Below are positions 51,207-64,000 of a stretch of 64,000 nt of DNA, piece by piece (the first letter of the stretch is position 1; every line of letters begins with the position of its first letter). The translations under genes were made by a program, and so were the position numbers. Source of the DNA: Oxyruncus cristatus (taxonomy: Eukaryota; Chordata; Aves; Passeriformes; Cotingidae). Where the stretch lies: NCBI GenBank assembly GCA_013399855.1, contig VXAY01012532.1, forward strand, positions 1,013,441 to 1,077,440. Reading direction: 5' to 3'. A model generated the notes under the pieces. The model was given only the letters and a program-made list of their open reading frames with translations. It was not told the DNA's origin and searched no databases.

Positions 51207-54200
51207 TCATAAAAGAAATTACATGAACAACTTTTGTAAGACCTGACCAGTAAGTAGGGCAATCTTGAGAAGTAAGACTGGGAAAATTACCATTTTAATA
51301 ACAGTTTCATTTGTTCCTATTCTTCATTAGATCACTAGCCTTTTATAGAATTGGTTATGGTCAAAGTCTAATTTGAAGAAGACAGAGCTTGCTGTGTCCT
51401 ATGTCAATTACTGGGGAAGATTTTTTTTATTCATTTCCTATTGAATACACTAAATAGAAATGGGAATGAATACCTATTAGAAAATGAATAGAAAGAACAA
51501 ATTAAAATTTTTGCAGAAAATTGTTCTGGCTAACTACTTAAGTAATCACTACCCAGTGATGGCAAAGAGTGTTGCAAAGATATCACAGGAGTAGAAATGC
51601 CCAAATATAAGGATATTTAGCTAATAATAAAAATTTTAAACTCTTCAACAAAAAATTTTCTCAAAAGTATGTTTGATAAAAATAACAGAATACATTGAAT
51701 AGGATGTCCTCTACTTTGTTTCCCTACACATAAAATATGCAAAAAAAATATAAAAAACATTGGTGTTATTTTTTACTACCTTTAGTCTAGATACCTTTTT
51801 AAGGGGTATTTAAAAGGATATTTAAGCACAGCCTTTTAAAAATACAAACTGCATTACCAGGGTCTGAATCAGAGACAGAGTTAAAGGTAAAGCAATTGCT
51901 GACCTCAGTAATGCCAAATCAAATCCTTAATAATCCAAATAAAGAGAGATTAAAAATAATGAAGCAGAATATGGACAACAAAGCTTACTTCATGACATGG
52001 AATGTCATTGCTCTCCATTAAACTAATGTGAAGAAATGAGGCAGTTGACAGTCTTCTGTGAACCAATACCAAGATACTTCTCAACCAAACTATTAGGGGG
52101 TAAAGTACTTTAAAGAGGTCAGTTACTGGTACTGTAAAGGGTATGCTGAAACCCCTTAACCAGTTACATTAAACTTACTTGAAAGCCTGCACAGTTATCT
52201 TGTTTATCTTATTAATATTTCCTGTGAAGTAATGATCTGTGGTCAAATCAGTTTAACAATCCAGCTTCTCGGAAAATTACATACTATCTTAGAAGAACAC
52301 AAGAAATTTATTTTTTGTTAAATACATACAGTACCATTTGTTTTAAATAAGTTTGTCAGCTTTTCAAACAAAATAAAGGAGGAAGAAAAAAAATGGTGCA
52401 AATAGAAATCACGTTGCCTGCACATACTCATCCATATTCACACAGACACTGACACACAGAGCTATCCTTAGTAATTCCTTGTTTATAGGTCCAACACATT
52501 GCAAACATGTTTCAGATGTCAAGGAAGTAAATGCAAAAGTCTTTCCTTAGCACCTCTCCGGTACAAGCAGCCAGCCATTGTTAAATTAATTCCAGTCTCA
52601 TTAATGAGTGAAGTTTGGAAATGTAGCATTTTGAAGCCATAAAGAGATGATTTATAATGAGAATTCACTCAGTAGGAAGGCTGAAGTACAGCAGTTCTCT
52701 CTATGAGTTATCATAGCAGAAAGCTATTTAATGAGCGTGGGATTTCTGCAAGAATTCAAAAAAGGCAAGATTTGGAATAGGTTGTGTTACATTATGCAAA
52801 CACCCACATTACTGAACATTTCTGCTACAGCAAAACCACCAAAATAAAAATCCTCAAAGTTGTTCCTATCTCGAGTTTTTGGCTTGTTTTTAGTAAGTAC
52901 TTTCACGGATTTGTAGAGATTAGCAGATAGACACAATTCAGTATTAAAACAGTTAGCAAGGTTTAATGAACTAAACTAGCTTGCCTAAGGTCAGACACTC
53001 AATAGTGCAAACAAGAAAAAATTGTGCTCTGAAACAAGACACTGTTTGGCAAAGACACAATAAAAGAGCAGAGAGGTTACATTTCTCAACAAACCCAGGA
53101 GAGGCCTGTAGCAGTCACCTGCCTCCCTGGAGCACTCAGAGGAGCACGAAGTGGGCTGATGACTCAAATTCAATTATACAAAAACCAGAACCTTCCCCTT
53201 AATCCACTTTCAGATCAAAGCTACACTCAGCCTCTAACAATTATTTAAAAATAACCAATTTAAAGCGAACTATATGCCATAATTTCATGCATGAGATGGG
53301 GACATAAGGGTTTGACATGCTAGAAATTATTAACTTTGGCTTTCAGATTAAATTATTAAGTTAGATAAGGAAAGACACCAGTGAGAAGGTAAGGAGAAGA
53401 CAATGGAGCACAGTATGCCAGAATTCTTAAAATCAAAAATGTAGGCATAATTGACCCAAATTGCTTTTATTTTCTAAATTTAGACTGTGGCTTCTTGACA
53501 ATATGAGAATTTAGACAGTAATTCTGCTTTAAGAACACTTTGTTTATTTTTTTCTGTGGTTTTCAGAGTCATCAGTTCCTTGTGCAGAGTGACATTGTGT
53601 CAGCCCAATGAGGTAACAGCATAGGGGACTGGAAACCTGAAGAAATCGGTGTGACTTAAGCCATGACTGCTACCAAAGATGCCTATCAAACCATGACTTC
53701 CAAGAATATCACTGACAGCTGCAGTCTTGCCATGCATTGTAACAAAACACACACATCCCTGCTTCTTCAGCAAACTGAGACTTGAAATAGAAATACCTGT
53801 ATGAGAACAGTTACAACTACTATACCTCAAGAAGTAACATTTCATTTTTCTAAGTCTTGGAAAAAAACAAGTTCCACTAAACATAAGATACACAGTCTAC
53901 ATTAAAACAAGAAGTCCTTCAGCTATCACACACAAAGAAGTATTACATGGCCACAAAATTTCCTCCCACCCCACAATCTTAAAAGTATCCATTCTACACA
54001 AGCTGCTTGTTTTCAGGGTGAGTATATAGGTTGATATCCCTAATAAAGGCCCAAACTCCTGAGTCTTTCAGAAAGCTGTGTGACATATTTCCTTGTCCCT
54101 TGGAAGTATGCACATCTTCAGCTTCATGATAATCCTCAGATAGTAAGATGAACTTCATTGCTCATGTTTGTCTGCACTTCAAAACCATCTGCCCAACCCA

Positions 54201-54873
54201 CAGAACCATCATCAGCTCATCATTCTCCTGTCAAAAGCAACTTAAGACTTCCTATGAAACCTTCTTCATCTATCTCTCATAGATGGTATAGCTATACTCA
54301 AATCACTCCAAAAAGAAGAGATTCTCCAAAGTTTTGCTGCAAGTACTATGACAAAATGCACCTGACAAATGATAAGAGATCAGGATGATTCTTCTGTCAC
54401 CAGCGCTGACACCAATATACTGAATTATGTTAAGTAGATTGCTTAACCACCTTTTGTCTCCTTTTGCTCTAATCCTTCCCTATTGCCTCTCAATTCAGAT
54501 GTTATATTTAAAACTGCAGTAGGAATTTGTAATTACGCTTTCTGTGGAGTTCAAGAAGGTTCTATGCCACATAAGTATCAATTATACAAATCATTAAGCA
54601 CTACAAGGACTCGTAAACTCCTTTAGTACGTGATCTGGAAATTTTCCTCCAACATGCTTCTGCTGCACATATATCCAACCTAAGTAACAGCCTTCAATGA
54701 CTTTATTTTCATCCTTCTTCGCTCTTAGCTCCTTTCACTGTTGGCTTCCACCAAGTAATACCCTGAAATGCAATAGTGCTTTTCAAAAACATGGTGTCTA
54801 CCATTTTATGTCTAGTGTCTTGTAAAATCTAACACAACTGAACACTGCATCCTGGGAAGCCTAACTGAAATAT

Positions 54874-54989
54874 TCATAGAGTCACAGAATAGTTTGGGTT
54901 GGAAGGAACATTTAAAGGTAATCTAATTGAACAGCCAACCCTGCAATGAGCAGGGACATCTTCAACCAGATCAGGTTGCTCAGAGCAGC
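54874..54989 (-). mobile_element. CR1 LINE 3' end fragment, about 115 bp
   Basis: Inverted CR1 tail: CATAGAGTCACAGAATAGTT, then TGGGTTGGAAGGAACATTTA, CCAACCCTGCAATGAGCAGG and GATCAGGTTGCTCAGAGC. Only the last part of the 3' end is present and there is no coding sequence. Confidence 0.85.
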
Positions 54990-57260
54990 AAAAAAGCGAG
55001 AAGTTGTTAATCATTCACATACTTTCAACTTTGCGACTCAACAAACAAAACACATTTCTTGACCTTGTTTAGAGTTAAAAAATAAGAATAACCTTTAAAG
55101 ACTAGGAGTACTCACACTTTATAGATTTATCTGGCTGGCAATATTTATGTCAGTGATGAAAAATTTTACTGAAAAGGCTAACATTTTAAATTACATATCT
55201 CCAAGTTTCACTAAAATTCCTTTTTATCGGCACAAGAACATAAAAATCATTAACAAAATATATTCAGGGACAGAAACGTCAACTGCTAAATTTTTCAGGA
55301 GTCCCTATGAGGAGACCTTAACATTTTTCCAGTTATTAAAAACTACATCTTCCACAATTCACATATCTAAATAGAAACTAAACTGTGAAGACTATCCTGT
55401 AGTGGTATTTGCAGTTCTTTGGAATGAACTATTTCACTATTGCTGGGTTTGTCTGGCGTGCTTCCTGAAATTAGTGTTTTTAATATTAAAATGATTAAAA
55501 TTATGAAAACTATAAAAACATCACAGTGGTGAAAACTCCAGAAACTCCATTTTCAATCACTTACCAACTTAAAAGCATCAACATCTCAAATGTTTGAAAG
55601 TGAAAACCCTTAAAGCACAGGCTCCACAGAAACCATCACTTTATCAAGGCTAGTCTCCAAATTCCTTAGAAATCTTACCTGTCTTAATTTCATAAATAGA
55701 AGAATTAGGCAGTTGGACTTTTTTTAGAAGAAAATGTATTTTCCTTCCTTTTGCTCAGTGACTTTGCAGAATCATGGAAACACCCTTCTTTTTAAGGGAA
55801 AACCAGAATTTCCACATTTCAATCTCTTCTCGTTATCCAGACTACACAGATATTCTATTCCTAAAATGTCATGACTATGCATGATTTGAGTCCCTTGCTT
55901 TGGAGGAGACCTGAGCTCTGACATCTCATTGAATAAGTATTTAATTTAGTATCTATCTCAGCACATTCTCATCACTCACCATCCATATAGCAGTCCCAGC
56001 ATGCTACAGCACAAGCAGGATGAAGCACTAAAAAATTCCAATGACACAGAAGTAAAAGTGGATGGATAGGCTTAACAGGCACTCTGAATTTAAACATGCT
56101 AGTGTATGCCTAAAACAAGGTAAGAATGGTGTCTAGGAACCTTGTTCAACTGCAGATGACAGATGAACAGAACCGGAAGACACAACTTTTGGGCTTGGGT
56201 AATCTGATGGTATAGAATCAACTGCCCTACCTCTTCCTTTGCATCTTGGAGAAGGTTTACATACTTTCCACATTCTAAAAGTACAAACAAAGAGGGGTTT
56301 AAACCAACAGTTAAATTATGAAGAATACCTCCTACTGCCTGCAACAGGCCTCCCTTAGACAAGAGCATTAACAGCTGGGGCTGACCTCACTTCTGTCAAA
56401 CCCACAGTCAGCCTCTGGAGATAACGGGAAGGCTAGAAAACCCACTTCATTTTCATTTTTGTTATTTGCTTTCTGAAATCCCAGATTAAAAAGGTTTACA
56501 TTCTTAAGCACTGGCCAAAACCATGAGGACTATGCAGATTGGTTAGTTGGGGTTTTTTTTCTGTGAAAGCTGATATTCTCACAGGGACAGATGTTACAAG
56601 TGTATAATTCGTTGCTCGCAGTTTACAGTATGTGTGTATGTTTTGCTAAAGGGCTGTGGTTTGTCAAAAGAGCACTGTCAAAAGAGCACAAACCTGACTG
56701 CTTGTCTTACCAGGCAACTATGCACTCGTTCAACTGGATGTTGGGAAGGAGAAGGGAGCTTGCCCTCAGAGAGCACCAAACCAAGAAATGCTGCTGCAGT
56801 GTAGGGAAAGCTGTGGGAAGCAATGAGTCATGAGGATGGGAACAGGACGCTTGAGAAAAGTTGGGAACTGGGTCTCAAAGACAACTGAAAGACTTTTCTA
56901 GAGACCTACAGGAAACCACAAAGATCCATCTAACAAACCAGAGAAAAATAAGAGGTCTTTCTCTTGCAAGGATGAAAGTAGCCAAGGACAAAACCTGCTT
57001 TCAAACACAGCTATTTGAACATACATCACCCAGCAAATTTGTCTCTTTTATGAGATTCTGCTTTACTTTAGTATTTGTATTTCAAAAAAACCTAAAAAAG
57101 TTTTAAAGATTCTTGGTGCATTTGTGAGACTGGAAAAAAACTTATTACTGGCTCAAAACAACTCTGTGTTGGGGAGAGGGCAGATCAGGTTCTGCCAAGG
57201 TGGAATGGTGCTCTGCCCCCACACCCTACCTCCTTGAGAGCATCTAGTTCAGCTGCTGGT

Positions 57261-57404
57261 CACTGGCATACCAGAAGCACTGTTCCACACCACACCCCCT
57301 GGAGGCCCTAACCAGATCCTTAATGGTTATTAGCCACTGGCACACCTGATACCCTACACCACACCTCCTGAAGCCCCTAAATCAGATCCCCAATGGCTGG
57401 AAGA
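57261..57404. repeat. Decayed minisatellite-like repeat, two units of about 70-74 bp
   Basis: Unit 1 (57261-57334) and unit 2 (57335-57404) share CACTGGCA, CCACACC, CCTGGAGGCCC/CCTGAAGCCCC, AGATCC and AATGG in the same order. Weaker traces (ACTGGAAGCCCCAACTGGCA) suggest a further partial unit on the right. The region is GC-richer than its surroundings. Confidence 0.65.
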
Positions 57405-57550
57405 CTGGAAGCCCCAACTGGCAGGGGTAGGTGGCCACAGGAGTCCTGAGCAAACAAATCCAACACCATGAGGCCTCCACGTTGTCACGGCCCTATTGTG
57501 CTTGAATTTGTATTAGCTGGTTCTACACTGGATCTAAGGCAGTAGTTATA

Positions 57551-57634
57551 ATTCTCTTTCTCTCCCTTCCTTCCTTCCTTCCTCCCTTTCTCTCTTTCTT
57601 CCTCTCTCTCTTCCTCTCTTTTACTTCTTCTCCT
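57551..57634 (+). repeat. (TTCC)n / (CT)n pyrimidine tract
   Basis: An uninterrupted pyrimidine run of nearly 80 bases around several perfect CTTC units. The Arg/Glu/Lys-rich open frame on the minus strand (57485-57775) is its translation, not a gene. Confidence 0.9.
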
Positions 57635-57770
57635 AATTTCCTTTGCATGATATTTGGGTAACTTGAACTTGGATGGGTTGGAATTTGCTAAGTCAATGCT
57701 TTGTGAAATGCTTGCTTTAAACTTTTGCCAAGTTCCCTTATTTTCCAAGGTTTGCCAGTAAAAGTGTGTT

Positions 57771-58622
57771 ATCATGGAATCATGGTATATGCTGAGTTAG
57801 AAGGGACCCACAAGGATCATCGAGTCCAACCCTTAGCCCTGCATAGGACCATCCCCAAGAGTCACATCATGTGCCTGAGAGTATCATCCAAATGCTTCTT
57901 GAACTCTGTCAGGCTTGGTGTTCTGACCACTTACCTGGGGAGCCCCTTCCAGTGCCCAACCACCCTCTGGGGGAAGAACTTCTTTCTAATATTCAACTAA
58001 ACCTCCTCTGACACAACTTCAGGCCATTCCCTTGGGTCCTATCATTGGTCACCACAGAGAAGAGATCAGTGTCCGCCCCTCCTCTTCCCCTCATGAGGAA
58101 GCTGTAACTGCAATGAGGTCTCCCCTCAGTCTCCTCCAGGCTGAACAGACCAAGTGACCTCAGCCACTCCTTATACAGCTTCCCCTCAAGGCCCTTCACC
58201 ATCTTTGTTGCCCTCCTCTGGATGCTCTCTAATAGCTTAATATTTTTCTCATATTGTGGAATCCAAAACTGCACACAATATCCAAGTTGAGGCCGTCCCA
58301 GTGCAGAGTAGAGCAGGACAATCCCCTCCCTCACCCAGCTGGTGATGCTTTCCCTGATGCCCCCCAGGACATGGTTGGTCCTCCTGGCTGCCAGGGCACT
58401 GCTGACTCACATTCAACTTGCCATCGACCAGGACCCACAGGTCCCTTTCCATGGCACTGCTTTCCAGCATCTCTGGATGATGTCTGTATGACATGTCTTA
58501 TGAACACCTGGGATTGCTCAACCCCAGGTGCAGAATCTGGCACCTTCCCTTGCTGAACTTCACATAGCTGGTGATTGCCCAGTCCTCCAATTTGTCGAGG
58601 TCTCTCCTGCAGGATCCCCAGC
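57771..58622 (-). mobile_element. CR1 LINE 3' region, about 850 bp
   Basis: A minus-strand CR1. The inverted tail starts at ATCATGGAATCATGGTATAT, then AGAAGGGACCCACAAGGATC. Coding remnants on the minus strand include LYSALGRPQLGYCVQFWIPQ and IQRRATKMVKGLEGKLYKEW (57993-58334), with frame breaks before 58250. The distal end near GGTCTCTCCTGCAGGATCCC is a 5' truncation. It is from the same subfamily as the 29802-30215 copy. It is in the same orientation as TMTC2, with frameshifts that make it inactive. Confidence 0.92.
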
Positions 58623-60105
58623 CTGATGATACAGCTAGTATTGCTAGAACACCTGCTAACTTCTTAGAAAGTAAATTTTATCTTTTATCTCAGAAATGCA
58701 ATTCACACACAATTTGTATTTCAAAATGTTATTAATGCAAAGCATGCTTCCTTCTATAGCAGTAGCCTGGAAAAGGTTATTTTACAAACCCGTGAAAAAG
58801 AAAAGGGTATCCTTTGTATGTTAAAATATGGACTTTCAAATTCTGAGAAGAAATAAAAATCCAAAAATATAATACTGTTTGCAAGAATTTCAGCATTTTT
58901 TATCTCATGTTGTCTGTCTGTGACAATATACTTAGTGAATAGGAAAAGGTTTGTGGAATTGGAAGCATGCTTCACAGAAAAATACATTCAGATGAAGACT
59001 TACGGATATCTAAGTATGGTTAGAAAAGTATAAGAAGCAGCTAAGAGATACTTTATTCTGGAAACTTCATTTAACAGACTGTGCTCCAGACAAGTCACTT
59101 TGATACCTCAGCACAAGCACGTTTCAGTGCCATCTAGCTAACGCTCAAGGTAACTTGCATCATTGCACAAAGATCTTTTTTTTCCTGCAAATGTCCTTCC
59201 TTCAATTAAAAAAAAAAAAAAGGGAAGAAAAAAAAGTGTCATATTGTTTTTCTTCAGATCCATCAGTGTGTTAAAGCACAAAAAATTTAGGTTGCTCTTG
59301 AGCTTTGATGTATTTATGTGAGGAATGTTAAAAATGTAACCCCAAATCCCTTTATGCTGTGACTGAATTCTTCATCTGGACAGATCCACATGACTGAGTA
59401 CTTTAAATACTGCTCTTTCATGTATAAATATATTAGGTGCCATTATGCAACCCCTCTGTTCAATTATTTTAGGCCATATGTTAATGGAAGTGTTGACACA
59501 AATACAGAAAGAAAAAAAAAAGAAAGAGCAAAGGAATAACACTTCAACTTCTTTTAATAAATGCAAAGAGTATTAATTTCTAGAGAAAAGAAACTTGTAA
59601 AAGCAAGTGAAGAACATATTTTGAAGAGTGGTATGCTTTAAATCCTATGAAACTTCATTCTACTTCTGCCACAATCCAGGTTTCTAGATAAGAAAAGACA
59701 TTTGCAGTCCTGAACACGTCATTGTGACTGTGTTAAGACCAACTAAAAATATGCAAGCTCTTTCTGAACTTTAATCAAAATTCTCCAGATTAAAATCATT
59801 TCACAGCCCAACACTTCTCCCTCCAGCCCAAAATAGATGGGAGGAAAAATGTTTTCTCTTGAAAAAATTTCATATCCTCTAGAACCCATAATTGAATCAT
59901 AATGTCCCAGTTTTAAATCCTTCTGGATGGAAAGTATATCATTCATACTTCTTTAGAACTATCTGACTAGCCAGGATATACCTGCTAAGTTATGTCATTG
60001 AAAATCTCAAAGAATAAATGTATAACAAAAGCAATGCTTGTTTTCCTCTGCACACTAACTGCATTTTGCACTGCAGATTGTGAGAGAATGCAAAATAAAT
60101 AGACT

Positions 60106-60271
60106 TAGCAAACAAACAAAAAAAGAAAAAACAAAACCACCAACCCCTCCCCACACAAAAAAAACAAACCCCACAGTGATTCCAAAAATCAGTTAGTCAA
60201 GCAAAAAATCAACAAAAAAACCAAAACAAAACAATATCAAATAACAAAATCAAACAAACAAAAACCCCAAG
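60106..60271 (+). repeat. A/C-rich low-complexity stretch
   Basis: An A-rich sequence with repeated CAAA, CAAAA and ACCC blocks over about 165 bases, broken once by a normal-complexity segment near 60170-60205. Confidence 0.8.
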
Positions 60272-61767
60272 AAATTACAAAGTTGGAAAGCATCAGCTAC
60301 AAGACTGGGGATCGTTGTACAAAGATCAAATGTACTTACTAGATAATTCTGCAATAAAGTAACTCTTTAAATTCTCCTTTTAATATTTAAACCTCTTGTT
60401 CTCTTATTCCTATGTTCTTTTTTTGCTAAATTTAACTAACTCCCCTCCACATACCTAGCAAAACCTTTCACCAATAGTTTAACAGGTTTCTAAAAGGGCA
60501 TTGCAAAACATTTCCGGAAGGATATCCTGAAGAATAAGAAATGTCACTGAACAAAACATGTGTGGGATTAAGACATGGAACTTCCTCCTGAGATCCGTTT
60601 TGTTTCCTCCAGTTGAGCAGAAGCAGCCCCACAAAGCTTGCTCCAGGAAACTCCTCTTTCCTTCCCTGCCCTCCAGCATCTTCCTTCCCTGCCCACCTTA
60701 ACTCTCAGTGCAATACAGACCCCTCTTTTTTCCTCACCCCTCCCACCAGCTGCCCCAACTGAAACTCTCCCTTTAGCAGCAGCTGGGACACCTCTTCTGG
60801 TTGCAGATCACTAAGAAGTCCGGGAAGAGCAGAGCAGGGCAGGGCAGTAGTGAGGCATAACAAGGCAGAAGGAGCTTTGTAAAGCAGGTGTGACAGAGAA
60901 ATAACACCTTTAAAGTGAACCTGAAGAAAAACGAGGTGATAAGTGGACTAAAGATGAGGTGTTTAGAGAAGTGATATTTTTGATAGACTATACTTGTTCA
61001 GACTGAAGAAAAATTCCAGATACTGAAGACAGAGAGAGCACACTCATACACTGAATTGGCAGGGACTCGGCTGGATGAGCTGCTAAAAAAACCACTTAAG
61101 AACTCTGCCATCCTGCTAGACATATAGACAATCTCCACAACACCTAACTAGAGTGAAAATTTTTTCATTGGAGGTTTTCAGTGGTTTTGGTTGGTTTGGG
61201 TTTTTTACCATTGCTACAGTAAATTTATTTGGCTGAATAAATCAACTGTTTTTCAGCTGACCATGATAGTTTCCAACTGACAATAACCACCAGCTTACAC
61301 AAACTGATCTCCTTTCACAAATTAACTACCTTCATTCTTTCATTAACATTAACTGCTTAGGGATAAGCCTGAAAGTTTCCAGCAGAGTCTAAATAGGGCT
61401 AAAACAGCTTTGAGAAATCCAAGCTTAGCTTTTGGGATGGATAGACAAGTGAAGAACAAAGGAAGCTACTTCGAGATATTTTTGGTTGGCTAATCATCTT
61501 TATGGTATCTGAAGTCAAAAACTTCCCCTAAGCCTTCACTGGTCGGTGTGTCTGAGCTGTAAACAGACTGATAAATAAAAAGTACTACTGCATGTGTCTA
61601 ACTTCCGTTTTCACAGCTATAATGACATGTCTTTTCAACAGTATTGCCCATAAAAAAGCAGATACTAGAGGACGTGAACAACTGAAAAATCAGAACGGTC
61701 ACAATATACAGATATAACCAAGATATAACCAATCTCAAATTCCCCCCACGGTCCTCCACTGCATCTA

Positions 61768-61797
61768 GAAAAAAAAAGAAAAAAAAAGAAAAAAAAA
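61768..61797 (+). repeat. (A)9G repeat
   Basis: Three A-runs of about nine bases separated by single G. Long F-rich minus-strand open frames across it are artefacts. Confidence 0.85.
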
Positions 61798-64000
61798 TGA
61801 CAGTAAAGAATACAAAGAGCAAATTTGGACCAGTTAAAGTATGATTGATGTGCAAACATTCAAAGTTACTGGATGTCTACAACAGTTGTACTTTGTAAAG
61901 CAGCATCTCTCTTCTCCACGACCAGTCCGCTGTTCTTAGAGGCCAAGCCCTCTGGGACAGTGCTGAGTCCACCTTTACACTAAACAGAGAGGTGCACATG
62001 GTCATGGAGCAATGTTCACAGACAACCCATAAAGTGCTCTAACTTGAAAAGAAAGTCAAAATAGGAATATGAGCCTGGAAAGTGTAACATATGTGGAAAC
62101 ATTAGGCGTATTTTAGGAATTAGCTTTTCTTATCTTCTCACGTCCATCCTCGATCCTACTCTGGACTGCCCTTGGGCAACAAAAATATCTTGTTGCTACC
62201 TTCAAAAATTTATCATAACAGACTACTATTGAGGAAATACTTTCTTGAATAACTTAAACCAATGGTAGACATGGATTTCCCTATACCATATAACAAGCAC
62301 TTTGTACACGTTAAACAAAGTCTTGTGTGAAAACCTAAAAAGGATTAACGATTTTCAGAAATTATTTGAAAGTGATCTTCTGACCCCACACAATTTTTCC
62401 ACAATGACTGAAAACCATTAGTAAGTGTTAATTCCACTGCCAACACTGACATTCTTACTGACACCTTCTTCTCTGCTATGCAGACCTATGAGATTAGACA
62501 ACTTGTCCAACGGATTAGAGTAATTGTATTAATTCCTAGATAAATATGTCTAGTGAGAATTCTGGCTAGTTTGGCCATCATGTCTGAGCTGAGGCACTTC
62601 CATCAAGTTGTCAATCATCTCCTGATGGGCTTTCAGTATTCATGACCCTGCTGGGAAATGCTGGGTGGTGCTTTATCAGGTGCAGCACTTGTACAGAGAG
62701 CAGGAAGGGGGAAGCAGCAGGGGAAGCACTGGGCAAATTTGTGGAATCTGACCTTTCACTTTGGGCACCTCCTTGGATTTTTGCCTTGTTCCAGGTGGCA
62801 AACAGTCATGCTATTTTATAGAAGTCTTCTTAAAGTGTGAAATGTTCCAGTGCAAGTTCCTAATGGATTGCACATCTGGCATAATAGGAAAACATGGCCC
62901 GCATGAGGCCCCAAATTTGCAGATCAGCAAGGAAGCCTGTACAGGTGGGAAACAATCACCTCTTCAAGAGAAACTCTCTGTTGTGTCAAACTTACTTAGC
63001 TGCAGTAAAGAGTGAACTGTTAACAGAAATACGGAGATAGTGCAGGGTTTCATACTGCTACGGTAGCCAGTGCAGCAGCTAAAGCATGAATGAAGAAACT
63101 TACACTGAATCACACGGGTATTTCCCCATAAACTACAAGATCTATATGCAAATCACATTTCTCTAAAGACTAAAGTATATCCAATCTTTACACTGCTTTC
63201 TTCCTGGCTATTGTAAATTACACAATTTGACAAAACTGATTGGAGTCTAACAAAGTTAACACACATAAAAGAAGGGGAAGATCCACCACTTAGTTCAACT
63301 GGCATTTCTCGTGAAGGAATGAAGTCTGAAAGAGAGGTAGATGAGAAAAGTTACTAAACTCTATGAATGGAATTTAATTTAGGGTGTAAAACTACAAATT
63401 GAAAAGTTGCAATTTTACCAATAGACAAGATTATCGTATTCTGAAATTATTCTGACACTGGGCCTTTTTGTGACATAAATTAATCTTCAGAATTTTAAGA
63501 CTGAATATTCCATATATCTTTCCTATTTGGAAAATTTCTCAGTAAAGGAATCTCACAGACAAAAAAAAAAGATGTCTTCTAAAATTGCTGGTCTCTTAGA
63601 AACTTCGTAGAAGGACTCCATTCCTACTTGAAACCTAAAACCACAAATAGAGTATGTCTTTCAAGGAAGAGGAATTTACACCATAAATACTATTTACAGA
63701 CAGTCCCATTCATTTCCATCTCACCTTGAACTCTTTTGAGTTGTTTAACTGTACTACTTACAAAAATATATCAATAAACTTAGAGCAACCCAGCCTATGG
63801 AAATGAACCTTTTTTAGAGGACGGCTACTCATGGAAATAATGGAAACACTCTACTACTATTATTCCTAATCCACAGAAGAGGAATCTAGACAGAATAACA
63901 AACTTGTCTATGGGTCAATGGTAGAAACTGACAGAACCCAAGATACTTAAAAATCCTTCTCATCTTGCCACAGCAGTTTAATACCTGTTGGTAAACACAG

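Larger units (their letters stand above)
42875..64000 (-). other. TMTC2 intron, incomplete on its 5' side
   Basis: At least 21 kb of intron upstream of the large exon. It contains CR1 pieces (43478-43700, 54874-54989, 57771-58622), simple repeats, a GC-rich probable dispersed repeat (about 47780-48030) and a decayed minisatellite (57261-57404). I searched for the preceding TMTC2 exon, which should encode N-terminal membrane segments with a WKEQGVT-like motif, and did not see it. Confidence 0.7.

Noticed and set aside
51011..51262. Membrane-like F/V/C-rich open frames on the minus strand
   Set aside because: They translate an (AAAC)n microsatellite.
56099..56368. Minus-strand 89-codon open frame that looks protein-like
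   Set aside because: I could not link it to a TMTC2 exon or any known family, and it is not flanked by convincing splice sites in phase.
1..64000. CRISPR array, prokaryotic operon or mobile island
   Set aside because: The exon-intron structure, CR1 elements and SINE show animal nuclear DNA, and no regularly spaced repeats of CRISPR type are present.

Overview
The window is AT-rich vertebrate DNA with one recognisable gene, TMTC2, on the minus strand and lying almost entirely in its introns. It looks avian and most likely passerine. Six insertions are of the CR1 LINE type that dominates bird genomes, one SINE joins a tRNA-Ile head to a CR1 tail (the TguSINE1 layout known from zebra finch), and there is one LTR-like sequence opening TGTCCTGGTT as many avian LTRs do. 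The species cannot be named from the sequence alone.

Five consecutive coding exons of TMTC2 (transmembrane O-mannosyltransferase targeting cadherins 2) can be placed to the base: 42046-42874, 24243-24357, 13646-13731, 12605-12789 and 10847-10925. All have AG acceptors and GT donors, and their lengths (829, 115, 86, 185 and 79 bp) join into one open frame of 429 codons plus one base. The large exon carries the DUF1736 region, several membrane segments and a polar loop. The four short exons carry four TPR repeats and the start of a fifth. Exons for the N-terminal membrane region should lie to the right of 64000, and exons for the remaining TPRs and the C-terminus to the left of position 1. I found neither in the window.

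Layout from left to right: 1-10846 is intron with a composite CR1 at 4238-5340 and the SINE at 9131-9270. 10847-13731 is a cluster of three exons. 13732-24242 is intron with a CR1 at 14637-15374, a (CT)n tract, an LTR-like element at about 17767-18150 and a short assembly gap. 24243-24357 is the first TPR exon. 24358-42045 is intron with a local tandem duplication near 25.6 kb and a CR1 at 29.8-30.2 kb. 42046-42874 is the large exon. 42875-64000 is intron with three CR1 pieces, A/C-rich and pyrimidine simple repeats, a GC-rich probable dispersed repeat near 47.8 kb and a decayed minisatellite near 57.3 kb.

I saw no second protein-coding gene, no RNA gene beyond the tRNA-derived SINE, and no previously undescribed system. 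The more useful observations are the matched SINE and CR1 partner families in one locus, a 15-T homopolymer directly against a TMTC2 splice acceptor, the unexplained local duplications, and an unidentified GC-rich repeat.
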